Assembly (NCBI RefSeq): GCF_014805625.2
Contig: NW_023998531.1
Coordinates: forward strand, 251,941 to 315,940
DNA length: 64,000 nt
Direction of reading: 5' to 3'
Source of the DNA: Glossina fuscipes
Taxonomy: Eukaryota > Arthropoda > Insecta > Diptera > Glossinidae
Under the pieces are notes generated by a model, which did not search any database, was not told the DNA's origin, and worked only from the letters and a program-made list of their open reading frames with translations. Positions 44,346 through 56,219 of the stretch are shown one piece after another. Position 1 is the first letter of the stretch, and the number at the start of each line of letters is the position of its first letter. Made by a program: the position numbers and the translations under genes.

Positions 44346-44892
44346 GAGAGGTGTGTGAAGTAAGCTGCATATAGCTGATGTTTTGCGACATTTCTACACA
44401 CTCTATAGTGGACAAGTACCATTTATCGGTTTTTACGCTTGGCTAAAACCGATGGTATTAATGTTGGATCTTGATCCTATTCATCAATTTTTGGTAGTTT
44501 TCCTTGCAAAATGAATGACAATGAAATTGCTGGACAAGCTTTTACCTTCCTTTGGGCTGGTTTAGATGTTTGCAATTCGATAATTACTTATATGAGCTAG
44601 CTTTGCAACCGAAATTGCAAGAAAAAGCCCGAAAGGAAGTGAGAAAAGTGCTGAAGAAATATGAAAATTGTAAGAGGCACCAAATATTAAATGAACTGGT
44701 TTATCTTAAACAATTACTAAATGGTAAGATCTCGTTCAGTTTCAGTTAAGTTTCAATTTAAAATTTAATTGACATAATTTTTCTTTTTATTACACAAACC
44801 CTGCGTAAATATCCGCCGCATTCTTTCTTGTTGCATTTGACCACCAAAGACTACGATTTACCTAATACGGTGTTTGCATTGAAACGTGGCAA
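44346..44892 (+). pseudogene. Cytochrome P450 (CYP6-like) pseudogene with internal deletion
   Basis: CYP6 enzymes are ER monooxygenases for xenobiotics. The frame starts near 44368 with HIADVLRHFY, LYSGQVPFIGFYAWLKPMVL, MLDLDPIHQFLVV, the N-terminal beta-sheet region. It then jumps to the I helix, NDNEIAGQAFTFLWAGLDVC (normally AGxxTSS), so roughly 150 residues are deleted. After a frameshift: LYELALQPKLQEKARKEV, LNELVYLKQLLN, then donor GTAAGA at 44725. The next exon encodes the K-helix TLRKYPPHSFLLHLTTKDYD; joining codon G|AA restores ETLR of the ExxR motif. The acceptor is mutated: TTATTACAC where CAG is expected. The meander and haem-binding Cys region are missing. Confidence 0.88.
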
Positions 44893-44994
44893 CTAACTTA
44901 CACCAAAAAGGGAAAAGAACAATCCAACCTACACGAAAAATGAACAAGAACAAGCAACCTACACCAAAAAGGAACACGAACAAGCAACCTATGG
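44890..44994. repeat. 30-bp tandem repeat, ~3.3 copies
   Basis: CAACCTACACCAAAAAGGAA followed by CACGAACAAG, with diverged first copy (44890) and clear copies at 44925 and 44955. It begins exactly where the P450 frame is lost. Confidence 0.88.
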
Positions 44995-45269
44995 CCTTTT
45001 CTCCGGTATAGGCGAAGCTACTATCGACTGCAGATCCAATAATCTTAACAATTTTTAGTAGCCAAAATGCTGCACACGCAGTATAACTTAACTGGATTCT
45101 AACATGCACAAATTGCTGCAAAATTCGAATTATATTTTATTTTAATGCGCAGCATAAGTCTGCAGGTTAAAATACTTTTAATTAAATGTTTACAAACAAA
45201 TCTCTATAAAGCTTTTAAAAAAATTTCTTTCCTTGTACGTAATAATTGCTTTACACTTTTATAAGTTCT

Positions 45270-45836
45270 TCAATTTTGTTGTACTTCGGCAAAGTCGGTA
45301 CTGCAACGTGTACCGGTTACATGTTGATATTCAGTACGAGCGAACATTGAATGCATACCATGGTTCATTTCATGAAAAAGATTATCCACGCAGGAGGGAG
45401 TAAGCAGCGTGGAACCCGTCCAACGTGGTTGCCACAAGTTTAACATTACTATCACAATCGGCAATTGATAGCTACTGTCAGGCATTAATTTACCACCTCG
45501 AGTGGTGAAATGACAATCCTGGTTAGGTTTATTTTCACATTCGAAGAAGTCACAATATATATAGCCAAGTAGACCTTCTTTCTCATGAGCCACTGACAAT
45601 TTACTTATATCACTATGCCATGCTTCACCCGGCTCCATGATAGTGTTCTGCAATGAAATCCCGTAAAGTGAACGTAACAAATTATTTAACCCTTCCATGC
45701 AGCCGCCTAAGCTAAAGTAAGGTAAAAATTCATCAGCGCTGGCATTTAAGGTAATGTATTTCATCAAAGATGTGAAATAAGGCGTATCCCAAACAGCTAC
45801 AGTTACGTCCGAGTTACCACATTTTTGTCGCTTCAT
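45270..45836 (-). pseudogene. Mitochondrial intermediate peptidase (MIPEP/oligopeptidase M3), partial
   Basis: This matrix metallopeptidase removes an octapeptide from imported mitochondrial proteins. The minus frame is intact for about 185 codons: WDTPYFTSLMKY, FLPYFSLGGCMEGLNNLLRS, LYGISLQNTI, KLSVAHEKEGLLGYIYCDFF, KPNQDCHFTTRGGKL, YQLPIVIVMLNL, TLLTPSCVDNLFHEMNHGMH, RTEYQHVTGTRCSTDFAEV. The zinc motif HExxH is present as HEMNH (HEMGH in relatives). It corresponds to about one quarter of the ~700-residue protein. It breaks right after FAEV, where relatives continue PSxLMEYF, and before WDTPYF. No stop or shift lies inside, so the copy is young or once under constraint. Confidence 0.9.
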
Positions 45837-45870
45837 GTTTTGTCATAGTACGAAAATTCTTGTCTGCCCT

Positions 45871-45973
45871 GGTTGCGTTTTGGGCCCTCTTTCCCATAAA
45901 TATGCATTTGGAAAATATGCCTTTATATAGAACCAAGATATAATTTTTGTGTTCTATAATAAAAATAAGAATT
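45871..45973. repeat. Dispersed repeat, copy at 63246-63331
   Basis: GGTTGCGTTTTGGGCCC, AAAATATGCCTTTATA, TAATTTTTGTGTTCTATAAT and AAAAATAAGAATT are shared in the same order and orientation with 63.25 kb. Confidence 0.85.
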
Positions 45974-46089
45974 GTGCTAGACCGGAGTGAAAGTAAAAAT
46001 GTGTAAAAGAGACTAGGTTCATAACCTAACTGCAAACGCTTATATGACTTGATGGCATTATTTAAAAAAAAAAAGATTTCGAAGAAAGT

Positions 46090-46385
46090 TGGTGAACTGT
46101 GGAAACGCAAAATGTCAAGAATGCTTTGGTCACGTGATCACAAATACTCAATTTGCGAAGTGTGGAATGGCGAATAGAAGTGGTAACATTCGCATAGACA
46201 AATAGGATATGACCAGGAGATTCAAAGATTCCACAGGCACATAAAAGATTGATTACTATGTTAATTTTGAATAGATGATCATTACGTTTCATGTGATTAA
46301 ACATCGGCCTGCTAATAAGACAAATAATGTCACGTCTGGTAAACCAGGGGGTGTTAATCGGCTGTCTTGGCCAGTCAGCGTAGGC
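46090..46385 (-). mobile_element. C-terminal end of a non-LTR (I/R1-clade-like) ORF2
   Basis: On minus: DWPRQPINTPWFTRRDIIC, LISRPMFNHMKRNDHLFKIN, LLCACGIFESPGHILFVYAN. The pattern (tract with H..K, CxCGxxESPGHILFxC) is the zinc-binding region that follows RNase H in I- and R1-clade retrotransposons. The final Cys is replaced by Tyr. The frame continues to 46065 without further motifs. Confidence 0.6.
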
Positions 46386-46399
46386 ATAAAATAATTGTT

Positions 46400-49035
46400 A
46401 AATTTACGATATAATTTTTAAAAGAGGGAGATCGTAAATTAGCCGCTATTTATCAATTAGACGTTTGTTTTTTGTATTGTAGTTTACGATCTAATATACA
46501 ACAGTCCCTCCAACAGGTACATATATGTACCAACAGGTTCATATATTGTGAAAATGTTCTATTCAAAATTTTTTCTCTTTAAAGCATACTTGTTTAACAA
46601 TTTACCATAAAGTGGTTGATATACTAATCTCCTGAGACTTACGTCTTATACTGTACCAGTCCGGAAAGGCAAGAAAAAAACAATAACATCGTTTAATCCA
46701 TGAGCCTGTAGCCACAGAAGTACCCAGAATTCCTTATAAATAGTGATTTTTATGTGGTTGACGAGTGTTTCAATGAATAAGTTAAAATTCCCACCAAGAA
46801 GAGGGACTTTATTAATAAAAAGAAGTGAAATTAACTCATCAAAAGTATGCTACGTATTATTTTTTACACGTATTGTAAAAACCTCTAATTAAGACAGGAA
46901 GGTAATCACGTGTGAGAAATATAGCTTTCAGAGCAGTTCCACTGTTCGCAATTTTGGAAAATCGTGCTTCATGTGTACATAACGGGTGAATTCGATGGTT
47001 TTGACTTTCCTCTACATAAAATAACAGTTTTCCATTTAATATTACTGATTTCTTCAGCGCCGACGCTAATCATCGAGCGTTGAAAATTCTTCTTCTTCTG
47101 AATTCATTACTTTTGTTGCTTCTTTGAAGATATCGGTTGTCGAAGTCTACAAAGAGGCTTTAGAGGCTTATGGTGTTGCTACTCCATTATATAATTGCCG
47201 GTTTTGAGTTCGTTAGTTTCAAAATGGCGACACGAATTGTCTGACAGGAAAGCTTAACTCTTATCTTTTTGTACGACCCATTCCATTTATATTAAAAAGA
47301 ATTGAAATAACAAAAAAAATGGTGGAAAACAATAAAAATTCACTGAGCGTTCGTCGTAATTTCTGAGTAATATGGTTTTATATTTTACGATCACTCCAGT
47401 TCGTTATATTTCTCACATATGTAACGATTTTGTCTTACACAATTACTATCGTGACATCGTGGAGGATTTTTTACATAATTTTTTTTGGGATAATTTACTA
47501 TAGCGTCCAGTCTGATTTTGGATCTTTTAAGTGTTTATTGATATACAGATAGAGATCGAAGTCGTCTTTTGGCGCGTTCTTTCCTTGTTATCGTTGTGGT
47601 AGTTAGTGACGCTTTAAAATCCAGAAGAGGCATTTCAATATTCTGTGGATTGAAAATAATGTATAGGTACATTTAAAAATTGAAAAGCATGTCAATCGTA
47701 ACATTTTCAACTTTGTGCAGGCTCAGGATAGTGCGCCATCACACGATCAGACATATCTATACCCCACAAAAATTTATTATATTTTTTTGCAGAGCAAAAG
47801 GTCTTGCTATTGATATGTATTGCTTCTTTTTTGCGGTCTTTCATGTAACGATCTTGCTAGAACCCTCATAGTTCGACACTTATTCATCTTGAGAGGCTCT
47901 AACTCAAGCTTTGAGGTGCTTCTTCTTTGGTTTGGACTTGTTATACTATATACTTCTATGCTTGCCTATTATTTATGATTCATTATCATGTCATTAATTG
48001 CCTAAAATGCTATCGGAGTCGGCGCATTTGCAAAAGTTTGCAAATAGTAGATAGTATATCTTAAAATGGGCGTTGTCTTTTATAAAAATATCTTCACATA
48101 TCATTCAATATTTCATTGTTGGTTTTATAGTGGGGGTGTCATTTGTCCAAAACACTTAAGACCCATTCTTTCAGCAATAACAGGAAGTTGAAGTGAAGTG
48201 TCTAAAGACCAATGTGAGCTATAACTTGGGTATATTATAAATATCGTTATAATATTAATCGCACCAAATTTTTTCATTTCGAATCCATTTATGTTGAATG
48301 AGTTCTCTTCACAATAAATGGCGTATTGAATAGTTTCTCCTACTATATGTTTAAAAATATCATTGATAAATATTTGGCTGAAATATCAGTTTGGTATGAC
48401 TTTTGTTGTTGTTGTTTTGAAGCAAACGCAACCTACCAATCTGCTTGTATATGGTATGTTAACTATAAGTTGATTAAAAGAAGATTAAGTAAAAACAAAA
48501 CCACAAATGATAATATATCCATTTTAATGTATGAGGATGTACATCATCCACCCATTCTGATCTCGCTAGACTGATCAGCGGGAACCTTAAACTCATCTCA
48601 AATATTCACCAAGAATCCTAGTTTGTGATTTGTCTTTCAAAAACCTAATTATGTCAGACTTTGTAGTCTAGGGTCTGTTGGGATTTGATTTGATTTGACA
48701 TCGAAGGGAGTCTGCCCGTTATTTATTCGATATTCCATACGAACGAATATTCGACGTCTTGGTTTTCCAAAATGTTAAGAGTAGTACGCTATAATAGGAG
48801 CAGACTTTTCAAAAATACAGAAAAACTGGATCAATTGTCGATTTCGTCGATTGTAATGCTTTAAATAAATATGCTTATAGTGGCTACATCAACCAAATGA
48901 ATCGCTCGGTTCAGACGAATCCGAAGTGCTTCTTTATGTTTGTAATGTATAGCGCAAAGTGTCTGGATTTCGTACGTTTATGCATTTTAATAATATTTTA
49001 TCTGTATGTATTGACATTTGTGACAAGTTTGCTAA
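46400..49035. other. No gene recognised
   Basis: AT-rich. A small inverted repeat TTTACGAT/ATCGTAAA lies at about 46405-46438. The open frames at 47680-47871 and 48326-48574 have no recognisable features. Confidence 0.35.
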
Positions 49036-49039
49036 TTCC

Positions 49040-49830
49040 TTGTGCAATTTTATCCATATCATTTAGAATCGTTTGATATTTTTCCTAATGTTGCCTTTTT
49101 TAATATAGAAGTTTTTAAAGCGTTAGCCACTTTAACAACGTCATGTCGGCCTGGTCCGGACGCGATACCATCCTGCATTTTACGGTTTTATGCTAATGTT
49201 CTTCATATTCCCTTAACTATGCTATTTAACTCTTATCTTAGCAAAGGGTGCTTTTCTAAATTGTAAAAACAATCCTATGTAATCCCTCTTTATAAAAATA
49301 ATGCAAAAATAATAATTTGTCACATTCTTAACATGGCTTCATTAAGGATAGGTCTGCCACGATTAATCTGTTGGAGCTTGTTTGTAATATTTATAAAGAG
49401 TTCTCACATGATAAACAACCTGATATTTTCTGAAGCGTTTGACCTTGTCGATAATGAATTACTTGAAAAAGCTCTACCGGGATTTATTAAACAGCGGTCG
49501 TTTGAATTTAAAAATGCTTATATTAGCAAAAGATGGCTTATTGCTCTTGTTAGGCCTATCTTGAAGAATTCAATTGCAAAAAGGTTTTTTTAAAGTTGCT
49601 TTGTGGGGGTTGAGATGGATGGTCGTTCCGTTTCCACCTTAAGCTTATACACCTTCCAAATTTGGAAAGCAGCTAGTAGTGGCGAGCGTTATTCGCCATT
49701 TTTGATGAACGAGTTAAATATTTATACCCCGGAAAGAGTATCCGTAATTATTGGCTTACAAAGCTGCCTTAAATGCGTGCCAACCATAAGGTGAACCATC
49801 CACTTCGAATAGATTCTATAATCTGTATGA
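49040..49830 (+). mobile_element. Decayed non-LTR reverse transcriptase
   Basis: Plus strand: FNIEVFKALATL and RPGPDAIPSCILRFYANVL (RT lead-in), a stop, YVIPLYKNN, then after shifts EAFDLVDNELLEKALPGFIK (motif-A neighbourhood) and ISKRWLIALVRPILKNS. A final segment with PFLMNELNIYTPER corresponds to the C-terminal region. Large deletions and stops. A different, older family than the 22-kb element. Confidence 0.75.
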
Positions 49831-49839
49831 CATAACGTC

Positions 49840-51605
49840 GTCGACATTGCTAAGGGTAAAAAAGGCAATACTAAATTGAAAGGCCTGACTATTCCTCCCT
49901 ATTGCTATTACTACAGTTCACTTTTCTTACTGTGCACTTTTTAGTACGGGGCTCAACATTCTACATTACTTTAGGGTTTGTAGGTGTGTAACTGGTAATT
50001 ATGAGATTCGAAGTTTCCGCTTATCTCGGAAGAGACATTTTGCGTATATACTACAAGAATATATCTTGAATCGTTGGTATTGAACAAAAAATAGGCTGTA
50101 AATGTATACAAACGCTATGACAAATAAGATTAAATTGCTTTCTTAATTGCTATTATGTTGTTTTCTGTCCTTTGCATTTAAAATTAGTTGGAATACGATC
50201 TAATGTAACTAATTTACTTTGTTTCAACAAATAATAGTAATTGTAATAATAACTCCCCCTAATCCAACATTTTGCTCACTTTTGTTGTAATATAACAAAA
50301 ACCATATCTCGTTACAACATCGTTCGTTCTTGCGGAAAAACTTGGCTTTGCGTCAAATTTCATCAAAATATCTCCACAATTACGATCTGTATGAAAATGA
50401 TATCGAATCATTTGGCATAATTTTCAGTGGACCTTAAATTCTTCTGGTTGTTAGATACATCTGTACAAGCTTATTAAACCCTGTAATGGTGTGGAAATTA
50501 AAAAGGAAAGGACCCATGTATTGATTGACGTCATTTTTAAAATATTTTAAAACACCGTAATATACTTTACCTCTTGGATATAAAGGCTTATAACGACGAC
50601 TGAATCAAGCAACGACGATTGCCGTTTGAAATGTTTCCAACGTCTTGGATTATCGCCAAGTTTAATAAAGGTGGCCGTTCAAAGTATTTCAAATTGCAAA
50701 ATCGCGTATTCTGTTTGTGTGTTTTGAGTACCTGAAACGCTTTCCGTCTTTGAGTTCCAATTTGATAGCAATGACTCGTTTTAACGTCACGTGTGAATCA
50801 CTAAATTGGTTTAGCACACAGTTTAAGAATTTGTAGGAAAGTTGTTTTGGCAGTAGATTCAGTAAGTAACAAAGAAGCTTCTTAAAAAATTGTGTTTCTC
50901 ATAGGTCGACATCAAGACATTGGTTAAATGTGAAGCAACTGAAATATGAATGAAGCCCCTCAGATGGACCAATTTTCTCAAATTCTTTACAATTGCGGTA
51001 TGAAAATCGTTGATCGGAAAGATTTATTTCTTCATGCTTTTTTTAAAAGATAATTACAACTGAATTGGAATGCCACACGAAGACACTAGTGCGCAAAAAC
51101 GTCCCAGTATTAAAACCAAGCATGCAACTTGGTTTACTTCACTCGCTCAAGATTGGTAAGGAGATTTTTTGCGTATTATTTCTTAAAAATCTGAGCGTTT
51201 TCGTTTAAAATTTAACTGCAGCTCTAATAGAAATGTGAATTGAAATTTTCATTGCAAGCGTTTGAAGTACTATTTTATACCAATTTTTCTGTGTAAACAT
51301 CGTCTCAGCAAGTTATTGTTATGAAAGAGTTTTCCGGTTTTTTTTATTAATTGCCGGATCATGTAGGCATGTTAATTTTAACAATGGGTTTTCAATATCC
51401 AGAAGTAAGCATTATAGACTCCTTAAAAAGTGTAAATGAAGGTATTTCCGATCAGGTGAGACATTAGGTCATACCCGCTTTTCTGAGCACTTATTGCTAA
51501 AATATTCAATATTACAAAAGATAATATAGAAAGTTAGAGCACGGCCGAGCGGCAATTGTGCATGCATATAGTTTAAAAATGCGTTTCAGCCTTAATAACG
51601 TCAGA
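49840..51605. other. No gene recognised
   Basis: AT-rich anonymous DNA. 50280-50420 contains TTTCATCAAAATATC-like sequence also seen in the mini-me-like repeats. Confidence 0.3.
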
Positions 51606-51609
51606 ACTG

Positions 51610-52056
51610 AAAGACCTTTTTTTTAGATTCAGAAGCTTTCACTTTATTTATTAACTTTTCAATTTCGCTTACCATCAACACCAATAATGCTATTCGCTTT
51701 GCCAGCTCAAAACGTACTACTCTATTTCCTAAACTTAACTCTCGCGTAGCCCAAATTTAACTAACTCGTAGCCTAAGCTTAACTAACTTATCTCTGTTGT
51801 TTTCGGCTCTCCCTTCATTCTGACTCTCCTACTCGACCGTAGCAGTCTGTCCCTCGGCAGGGACTATTTGGAGCCAGCTCCTTTACGGCTATCGTCATGG
51901 TTGCAGTTTGCCAACTTTACCGTTTCTCCTCTATCCTCCTTCGTCCGTCTAGTCCCTCAGTTAATCCTTATTCTTAACCTACCTTAGTCTAGCACTCCCC
52001 TCTTAGAGATGAAGAACTTGTGATGCCAAAACGAGGGACGTCTTAGGCTCCTCACA
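51610..52056 (-). mobile_element. LTR related to 8119-8555, 3' end truncated
   Basis: On minus it starts TGTGAGGAGCCTAAGACGTC and shares with the 8.1-kb LTR the order TCCCTCG, TTTGG, TCACRRGTTCT, GGGGAG and TAGRNTAAG. No CATCACA end or primer site follows, so the 3' part is lost or diverged. Pyrimidine-rich on plus (51790-52010). Confidence 0.6.
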
Positions 52057-52925
52057 AACCTTATTATTAAACTTATCTTCGATGATTTGTCAAGAAGTAT
52101 TCATGACTAGCGATGTCTTTGGATCTGCCCGCTTTATTGTCACTTTTTCCCGATTAAATTATGGTTATTGTTGTTAAGCATTTTCTTTTAAAGGACTAAA
52201 CTCAATTATTACTAACATTATTATTACAATATTACAATTTTTTTCCTTTGATCATTTGAATAAATTTGACGTGCTTTTTCTTCTTTAGAGCGAGAATGAG
52301 AGAATAAGAGCATAAATTTTCAAACTCCTCTAGCTTGTATTACGTGCATAAGATATCTTTTAGTAATAACTGGGTCGACATTAATGTGTGTTCGGCTCTA
52401 TATTGTAAAAGTGGAAGCTTAGATCTGCTTCAAAATTCGCATCGCTGTTACGCTGTTTGATTATGTTGCAAATAGAGAGTTGCACTGGCAGCACGTAGTT
52501 TGAAATCAATAACGCAGTAGAGAATTTTTCACATATTGGTTTTTTGCAGATTTTTCTTTTTTGATTGGTGATAAGCCATTCCAATTGGAAGCTGTTTAAA
52601 AGAGAAAGATTTTCATTCAAGATTACGAACTAACATCTTTAGCCCAATAATTTCGAGTCCTTTACGAAGTGAGCAATAGGCGACGACCTGAGATCGCATG
52701 TCGATCGGTCTTTCATTACAAGGAGATCGGCATTCGTATTAATCATGAAGTTACTGGAAAAATGTCAAAAGGATGTCGGACTAAGTGGAGAATCTACAGT
52801 TGATTCAACTTTACATATAAAAATCGAACTAGTATCTAGATTTTTTTAAACTGCAAAGCAAATAAAGAAGCCATTCGAAAAAATTCTCTGTAAAAATAGG
52901 GCCTTACTAAAGTTTAGGGATGAGA
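52057..52925. other. No gene recognised
   Basis: AT-rich DNA. No supported features. Confidence 0.35.
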
Positions 52926-52930
52926 GCGTG

Positions 52931-53341
52931 TTAGATTTTTTCTTTCACTCGAGAAACAGCTAAGCAGACGTGTGAGCAAATGACAAATCCACTCAAAGTT
53001 ATTAGAAAAATTAAATGAAAGCTATATATCCGATGGTCTATAATATTGATGTTTTCCATGGTCAAATAATTCAACACTGCGAAGGAAATCGACAGAACAA
53101 GCACCATCCAGGCCACATGTATTGTAACACTAATCTCGTTCCGCCTTTATATGTAATTAACATTCAGAAAACCGAGATCAAAGCTTTTGCAAGTAGTCGC
53201 CTTGATCATAGCATCGCGCCAGATCAACGAATCTTTAAGAAACATATAGCTGGTGAATGCCAAGATCTTTACAATATTTGCTGAATACTTGTTCGAAGCA
53301 TCTAACACTACGAACATTATGGTGGATATAATGTTAATCAC
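52931..53341 (-). pseudogene. Possible multi-pass membrane protein fragment, unrecognised
   Basis: On minus, one frame from 53341 gives YSANIVKILAFTSYMFLKDS and LIWRDAMIKATTC. A second reading (53116-52931) gives hydrophobic helices MAWMVLVLSISFAVLNYL and IYSFHLIFLITLSGFVIC, then SHVCLAVSRVKEKI. The helix-loop-helix look could be chance in AT-rich DNA. Family unknown. Confidence 0.2.
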
Positions 53342-53349
53342 ATATTTAA

Positions 53350-54050
53350 ATCTCTTAGAGCGACTAGACTAACCGTCCGGTCTACCCTTTAAAAAAAAAA
53401 AATCGATTGTGTTAGTGGCTAATGCTTATCCTACTTCTTATTCCTGTAACTTATTTATTTTACTTATGATAATAATATTAATAAAATTTAGAGAAACTAC
53501 GCGATAAGGAAATGGAACACATTTCTGAGTATTTTATTAGTAAACTTTATACTATATTTGTTTATTATATTATACGTAAATTAGAAGCTGAAGTAAACAA
53601 ATATTTTTGTTGTAGATACGAATTACTTTTCTAAGCGTTACCTATCCAGGTTGTGGTTGGATTATTTTTCTTTGACAAATAATTTTAAAGTAAGAATGAC
53701 AAAATCTAATAGCAGTTGTGGCTGGCTATACTATTGCTCTTTGGAACAAAGACGATTTTCTTTACATGTGCAATATTGTTTCTTAAGTTCGCGTCATCGA
53801 AGATTTGCATCAATGTCTGTCGCGAGTATTGTGAGTTTAACCTTGAGACCTTGTTTGAACAGGATAGCAAAATGGGAAAAATTTAATAGAAATGTTGTGC
53901 TAGGTACGCCATAAATGCCGAATTTGCTGTTATTTATGTTTTTTTTCAAAATTAATTTTAATTTACATCGCAACAAGTTTACCATATCATATAATAGTAT
54001 AAGCGAAATCTTCATTGAAATGAGATCTGCTTTGGATATTGTGGAAACCA
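53350..54050. other. No gene recognised
   Basis: AT-rich anonymous sequence. Confidence 0.35.
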
Positions 54051-54052
54051 CA

Positions 54053-54055
<3 letters not shown>

Positions 54056-54088
<33 letters not shown>
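54056..54088. repeat. (TA)n microsatellite
   Basis: About 16 uninterrupted TA units. Confidence 0.95.
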
Positions 54089-54090
<2 letters not shown>

Positions 54091-54790
54091 AGGAAGCAAC
54101 GCGCAGAATCATTATTAATCTCATTAAAATGGAAAGTCAAGTCCCATTTATTGTCAATTGTGATCGATGATATTTGTGCAATAACAATGTGTGCGAAGTA
54201 TGTTTTCAGCGGCGACTACGTGTATTGCATACGATTGATTCGTGTAATCAAAAAGTTTCGTGACGAATTGATTTGAAAATGAATTCTATTAAATTGTAGA
54301 TTAATGTTCAATTACTTTTTTATAGATGAAATGTTGAATGAAGTTGCTTGCTTAGATCGATAAATTAGCACAGCGTGAAGCGTTGTAACTTTGTACATAT
54401 ATGACGCGGGATGTAGGAAAAATGTATCTAAAATTAGAAGAAATATAGCAAGCTTTATAAGTCCTGGGCGTGGTATTCAGAAGTCTCAAATCACCTTTAA
54501 ATATTTTTTAATTTCACATGAACATTGCTCTGTTTCGTAACATGCCTTATGTCTCCCAAAATGAAACATTTTTTTATTATTGCTAAATACACATTATCTC
54601 TCTTAAAAGTTTTTATGGCTGAACTTCTAAACAAATTTCAGAAATTTTACAAGGCAAAAAAGTTTCGTTTTGCTCTTAGTAAATAATAATTGTCGAAGTG
54701 TTTTTACGTTTTTCTCATTAAAAAGTTGTTTATGTAACGAGTCCTTCAATTACTTTTTGGTTATATAGAGATGAGAGCAGTACGGGTTGT

Positions 54791-55232
54791 GTGTGTGTAA
54801 GTCTGTGCCACAGTCGTGCGATTATCATTTCCTCTTCGTTTTTCATTTATTTTTCGTTTGTTTGTATGAAGAAACTTTCCAGAAAATATTCTATTCTAAC
54901 TTTTGGCAAATTTCATACCGTTGATCATCTCCAATTATATCAGAAAGGCAAATATTTTCAACCTCAATCTCCACTCATGCATATTGAAGATGTTTCGAAG
55001 TTTACGTGTCGTTATTTCAAATTTTTTATATCATGCAACAATTGTGGTAAAAAAACATTAAGTTTATAGAAGCTTTTGATATCTTATTTTTTTCTATTTT
55101 CTTCTTTCGTGTCAACAGAGAAACTCCTAATCGATATTTCTGGCGCTTCCTTACATTCGCACCTGCTGAAATTTTGGGCAAATTTTTAATCAATGATTCT
55201 GAATATGTAGAAACGAGGGTTCCAAAAATATG
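54791..55232 (+). other. Weak coding-like region, unrecognised
   Basis: An open frame (54791-55069) includes KYSILTFGKFHTVDHLQLY and SPLMHIEDVSKFTC. After a good polypyrimidine tract and CAG (55116-55118), a second open piece reads RETPNRYFWRFLTFAPAEIL, GKFLINDSEYVETRVPKI. It could be two exons of a decayed gene. No family is recognised. Confidence 0.2.
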
Positions 55233-55358
55233 ACTGGGGTTTTCGTAACAATTCGCTTGACATGGGTATCAACTAAAAAGTTTTGATAGATTGCGACTAT
55301 CCCGGTACACTAATTCCGCGTTAATATTTTATTTTAATTCTGCTTATACATGAAACTC

Positions 55359-55398
55359 AACTAAACAAATAACAGTCGAGTTCAATTGGCTCTTTATG
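55359..55398. repeat. Copy of the 25951-25990 segment
   Basis: Forty bases with one mismatch to the non-LTR 3'UTR at 25.95 kb, without neighbouring similarity. Confidence 0.88.
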
Positions 55399-55754
55399 AC
55401 CTTTTTTGAAATAGTCACAGTCGCAAAATGAAAATAGGACCATATCTTAATCGATTAAAAACCTAAAACCAAAAAGATGGATTTTATCTACCTACATCAC
55501 GTCCAAACTGAAAAAAACTCATCGATAAGATATATCCAAAAAGCTGTTATCTAGATCGCCAGAACTGCCTTTATGTTCATTACGAAAATGTCCTTGAACG
55601 GGTTGCCAACTCGGCCATAACAAGCTCTTATTTAAAAAGATTTAAAAAGATTTAAAATTTATGTTTAATAGGTAAAAAGAACATTTTTTCCAGTGATTTC
55701 AATGTGCGATTACAACATTTCATTTTTTTTGCAGTTTAAAATTACAATAATATG

Positions 55755-56212
55755 GATGAAGAGGACATGGGGTGCAATTTTTTCTTCAAGGGCACTACGC
55801 ATTTTTATCTTTGGATTATTTCAAAAATGAGCATAAATGCTATAATAAGCCACAAAATTATTGCAAAACTTAAAGAAGGAACTTGACGTAAAACTCGCTG
55901 AAGTTATTAGCGATTAACTTTTGCAAGTTTTGTGAAGAGGATAAACACGTCCACTCACCACCGGAGAATTTTTTGTCTGATGTTCTGTTTTACATTCACA
56001 TGATACTGCTTCCTAATTGCATGAAGGAAAGTTGCGCTTTATTTTTGGCAGACTATGTAACGTGCACAGATATAGCTGCATTTTTTTGTGTGGCTAGCTC
56101 AGCCGACGTGTACAAAAAGAAAGATAAATTGCAATGTATGAAGAATGAAAAAGAAATACAAGAAAAAGAAATAAATTATGTCAAGGGTGCTATATTTTTA
56201 CCCATCCGTTAG
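55755..56212 (+). other. Unrecognised open frames, Cys-containing
   Basis: MDEEDMGCNFFFKGTTHFY and a later frame 55930-56212 with KFCEEDKHVHSPPENFLSD, LPNCMKESCALFLADY and a Lys/Glu-rich helix. No recognisable family. The charged tail is low complexity. Confidence 0.2.
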
Positions 56213-56219
56213 TTGTCAT

